Shown: positions 61,443-64,000 of the stretch, in pieces
Layout: each line of letters starts with the position of its first letter
How positions within the stretch are numbered: the stretch's first letter is position 1
Origin: Promethearchaeota archaeon
Lineage (GTDB): Archaea; Asgardarchaeota; Lokiarchaeia; Sigyniarchaeales; SOKP01
DNA length: 64,000 nt
Assembly (NCBI GenBank): GCA_019058245.1
Contig: JAHPZJ010000013.1
Coordinates: 406,289 to 470,288 of the forward strand
Direction of reading: 5' to 3'
Notes under the pieces: model-generated
Database searches by the model: none
What the model was told of the DNA's origin: nothing
Seen by the model: only the letters and a program-made list of their open reading frames with translations
Position numbers and translations under genes: made by a program

Positions 61443-63689
61443 TTAAAATCGTATTTCACAGCGATCGCTGTCACAGAATTTTTCTCCTATAGCTCTGTCT
61501 TTTGTTTCATCCAAATTGAATGGTTTAAGATGAGTTACCATTTCTTCATATTGTTCCTTAGTAATTTCCTCGTAAGGTGCTTGTTTATAGCCGTGCTCTT
61601 TTATAGGTAAAAAACTCACACTCTTTAGTTTATCTTCATAACATTCAAGAACGTGTTTAATTTGGTCTGCTTCTTCTTCTTTAAACGTAATTGTTATCGA
61701 CACTTGATTATCTGACCAATACCGTTGGTATGCTGCGGCATTTTCTGCTTGTTCCCAAATAGATACTTCATTTTTAGAACGATCAAAATATTTTTCATGG
61801 ATAGGAAATTCTGCTACAACTGTATTAGGAGAATATAGATCATCCTCGATTTTGTATCCCGCTTTTGTAATATGCTTAATAAGATCTGAATTATTGGAAA
61901 GGCGAATTCTTCTAATGTAATATTCTGAATGTGGATAGTGAATTCCTGGTGGTACACCTGGGAGTAAACTCACTGTACCACTTGGTTTTACTGTTGTTAT
62001 CTTTATTGAACGTGGTATGCAAAGCCAACCAGAATATTGTTCATCTAACTCTTGTAAATAGTTATAACCTCTACTACACCACTCTAACATTTTTCTTCTT
62101 CCATGTCTTACAAAAGCTTCAATAATTCCTGTTTGTGAAATCCCCATTCTTCTATTTTTTAACATTACGGCATTAGTTTCTTGCCAATGAGTATTAACTA
62201 AGGTAACCGATTTTGAATATAAATAGGCATATTTCAATGTCTCCTGAAATTCTTCATATGATTCATGTCTAGAAGGAAAAGTCTCCACAAGACAGCAGAG
62301 TTCAAAGCTTTCAAGTGTTTGCTCACCACATGGGTTAACTCCCGCTGCTTTGTTGTCCTTGAAATCTGGTGTATCTCCCATCCTTGAATATGCTTTAGCA
62401 TTTTCCAACCAAAATACTCCTGGTTCCCCATTAACCGCAATTTGATTTGCAATAAATGAATAATCCAAACCTCTAACAGCAAAAACGGAGTTATTGCTTG
62501 CCCATCTATGAGAATATAATGCTTGTTCATCTTGTTTACATAGTACAAAATCCATGTCTGTAGGATCACCTAAAGCGATTTCTGCGCTACGTCTAACATT
62601 TCCTGCCACAACACATTTACCAATATAATTCATAATATCTACAATATCAATAGAAGTAATGCTTTTGCCAATACGGGATTTTAAAATTTTTTGAATATTT
62701 TCTAGCATTTCTTCTAAAGGTTCAGGTCCAGAAGCAACTCCACCAAAACCTCTTATAGGTTTACCAGATGGCCTAATTAGACTGAAATCATATTGAGGAA
62801 CTTGTTTACCTAAGAAATAAGCTTCTAACATTAATTTTAGTGACTCAACCCATCCTTCTCTACTATCAGGAATTCGAAAATCAAAATGACCTTCTTTAGG
62901 TTGCTTAATCATTATCTTTCCAGCCCCTTTTGTATCAAATCCTACACCGACTCCAAGCATGAGAGCATCCATAACAAATTCAAATGCCTTAGAATATTTT
63001 AAATTAATATCTTCAGTGGATGCAAACCCACAGTTATTTAAAGACATTGAGCCGTGGCGTGAGATGAATTCTGTACCCATCATCCATAACCCTCGCCCTG
63101 GTGGGAGAAATTTAAAATTCCATATTTTTTTAAACATTATTTGAGCCGATTTTTGAGCTTTTTCATCACTCCAAGGTAAACTTAACTTGATACAATGTTC
63201 TTTCTGAATGGAATAACATCCTTCGATGACTCTTCTAATAGTTTCCCAAAATTCTTCTTTTCTATTCTCATTTTCAATGAGTCTTGCATAAGTTCGTTTG
63301 TAAGTAATATAACCTAAGGGTCCCCAGTCAGGTTGTTTACCCTTATAATCGTTTAAAAATTCCTCATCAAGTTTAAATGAGATATTTTCTAAATTAATGG
63401 CTCTTGCAAAGAGATTTCTATATTTATTTAATCCTCTCTGAGTTAACTCAACACAAACTAATTCTCTAATATAATTAGTAGTAATCTCATCCATTCCAAG
63501 ACCTATAATTTTTCGAATGACATCTTCAGCGACTTTTTCAGCTATATGCATATCCAGTCCAGTCTCTTTGTTTAAAATCTTAGCAATATTACTTTCATCA
63601 AATTTTTGCTTTTCTCCTTTAGAATTAATTACATACTTAGGATACAAATCTATTAACGAAAACGAGTTATTGGTCATCTTGTTCATCAA
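61443..63689 (-). CDS. nrdJ: Adenosylcobalamin-dependent ribonucleotide reductase (class II)
   Basis: 748 residues. An ATP-cone-like N-terminus (~20-105: KFDESNIAKILNKETGLDMH, ELTQRGLNKYRNLFARAINL) is followed by the barrel with PPGRGLWMMG and the finger-loop motif GVNPCGEQ (Cys454 thiyl, Glu456). Other active-site parts: NNCGFAS (Cys220), KPSGTVSLL, and a C-terminal CDSDRCEIRF with the redox Cys pair that passes electrons from thioredoxin. The monomeric RTPR-like lineage uses ribonucleoside triphosphates and adenosylcobalamin, so it works with or without oxygen. The gene stands alone. Confidence 0.93.
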   Translation of the reverse strand: MMNKMTNNSFSLIDLYPKYVINSKGEKQKFDESNIAKILNKETGLDMHIAEKVAEDVIRKIIGLGMDEITTNYIRELVCVELTQRGLNKYRNLFARAINLENISFKLDEEFLNDYKGKQPDWGPLGYITYKRTYARLIENENRKEEFWETIRRVIEGCYSIQKEHCIKLSLPWSDEKAQKSAQIMFKKIWNFKFLPPGRGLWMMGTEFISRHGSMSLNNCGFASTEDINLKYSKAFEFVMDALMLGVGVGFDTKGAGKIMIKQPKEGHFDFRIPDSREGWVESLKLMLEAYFLGKQVPQYDFSLIRPSGKPIRGFGGVASGPEPLEEMLENIQKILKSRIGKSITSIDIVDIMNYIGKCVVAGNVRRSAEIALGDPTDMDFVLCKQDEQALYSHRWASNNSVFAVRGLDYSFIANQIAVNGEPGVFWLENAKAYSRMGDTPDFKDNKAAGVNPCGEQTLESFELCCLVETFPSRHESYEEFQETLKYAYLYSKSVTLVNTHWQETNAVMLKNRRMGISQTGIIEAFVRHGRRKMLEWCSRGYNYLQELDEQYSGWLCIPRSIKITTVKPSGTVSLLPGVPPGIHYPHSEYYIRRIRLSNNSDLIKHITKAGYKIEDDLYSPNTVVAEFPIHEKYFDRSKNEVSIWEQAENAAAYQRYWSDNQVSITITFKEEEADQIKHVLECYEDKLKSVSFLPIKEHGYKQAPYEEITKEQYEEMVTHLKPFNLDETKDRAIGEKFCDSDRCEIRF

Positions 63690-64000
63690 TATTTACATTA
63701 AAAACTATTTTTATAATTTCATCGGCTAAATTAATTATTAACTATTTTATAAAGCCTTAACCGTCCTATAAACTTATGATTTCTTTTAATTTAAAATTAA
63801 TGTTGACTTTATATTAAGCTATTGATTAATCTTTTCAATGGATATTTACTTATGTTTTGATAAATCTATTGTAGATACACAAATTTGTAAATATATTTGT
63901 ATTGGTTTTGTTTAATAACTGTTTGTTAGTATTTTGTCGATATAATGTCGTTACTTATTCATTATTTAAAATAATCATTAATATTTAAAGAAAAATTCAT
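63690..64000. other. Gene-free end of window
   Basis: 311 bases upstream of nrdJ. A palindrome ACAAATTTGT (63879-63888) and nearby AAATATATTT are the only symmetric elements; they may belong to the promoter of a gene beyond the window. TATAAAGCC near 63746 and the TTATAATTTC just upstream of nrdJ are A+T-rich. No coding region is seen. Confidence 0.4.

Overview
The window is about 70% A+T with archaeal signals: short Shine-Dalgarno sites of the GAGGTG/GGAGG type, TTG/GTG starts, TATA-like boxes close to start codons, and few spacers. Its gene content points to an Asgard archaeon, most likely of the Lokiarchaeia type. That is an inference from the mix: a Roadblock/LC7 protein, a very large surface protein with a longin/roadblock-like cytosolic tail, two VWA plus C4HC3 zinc-finger proteins, a formylmethanofuran dehydrogenase operon, glycyl radical enzymes, a class II ribonucleotide reductase and an archaeal MtaB-type tRNA methylthiotransferase. 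I found no rRNA, tRNA, CRISPR array or insertion sequence.

Layout. 0-5 kb: the end of one glycyl radical enzyme, a complete paralogue, and a convergent radical SAM activase. 5-10 kb: UDP-glucose dehydrogenase-like enzyme, then a GlcD-like flavoprotein with an HdrD-like Fe-S partner, and a small heat shock protein whose upstream region holds a perfect 19-bp palindrome. 10.7-16 kb: a crotonase, a cytoplasmic DMSO-reductase-family molybdoenzyme, and a partner in which a GltD-like NAD(P)H/FAD module is inserted inside a DmsB-like ferredoxin. 16.1-16.7 kb has no gene but contains nested inverted repeats typical of a structured RNA. 16.7-21 kb: a membrane protein and a compact cluster of two transferases (TIGR04282/TIGR04283-like), a radical SAM protein and a methyltransferase. 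21-23.7 kb: a two-gene 2-oxoacid:ferredoxin oxidoreductase.

23.8-29.3 kb is the best candidate for an undescribed system. It is a tight seven-gene operon: a radical SAM/SPASM protein, three tandem paralogous ~90-aa single-span membrane peptides, a methyltransferase-TPR protein, and two paralogous membrane proteins with a DNRLRE-like external domain and a cytosolic zinc ribbon. 29.4-31.9 kb holds the VWA/zinc-finger pair. 32.2-36.7 kb is fwdGFDBC plus fdhD, feeding CO2 into the archaeal Wood-Ljungdahl pathway or handling formyl groups. 36.9-45.1 kb carries an ion transporter coupled to a Roadblock protein, dihydrolipoamide dehydrogenase, a second Hsp20, two paralogous coiled-coil proteins, a ribbon-helix-helix protein and a GNAT enzyme. 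45.2-49.1 kb has three MscS-like channels around a CorA transporter. The rest holds an HdrB-like protein, an AlaX editing enzyme, the giant surface protein, MtaB, a zinc-ribbon gene broken at a 15-A run, two uncharacterised proteins and NrdJ.

Two genes (a GT2 glycosyltransferase at 17.6-18.4 kb and the second Hsp20 at 41.6-42.2 kb) have no ATG, GTG or TTG near their true N-terminus. Both have a strong Shine-Dalgarno site exactly 6 nt before an in-frame ATA, which suggests AUA initiation.
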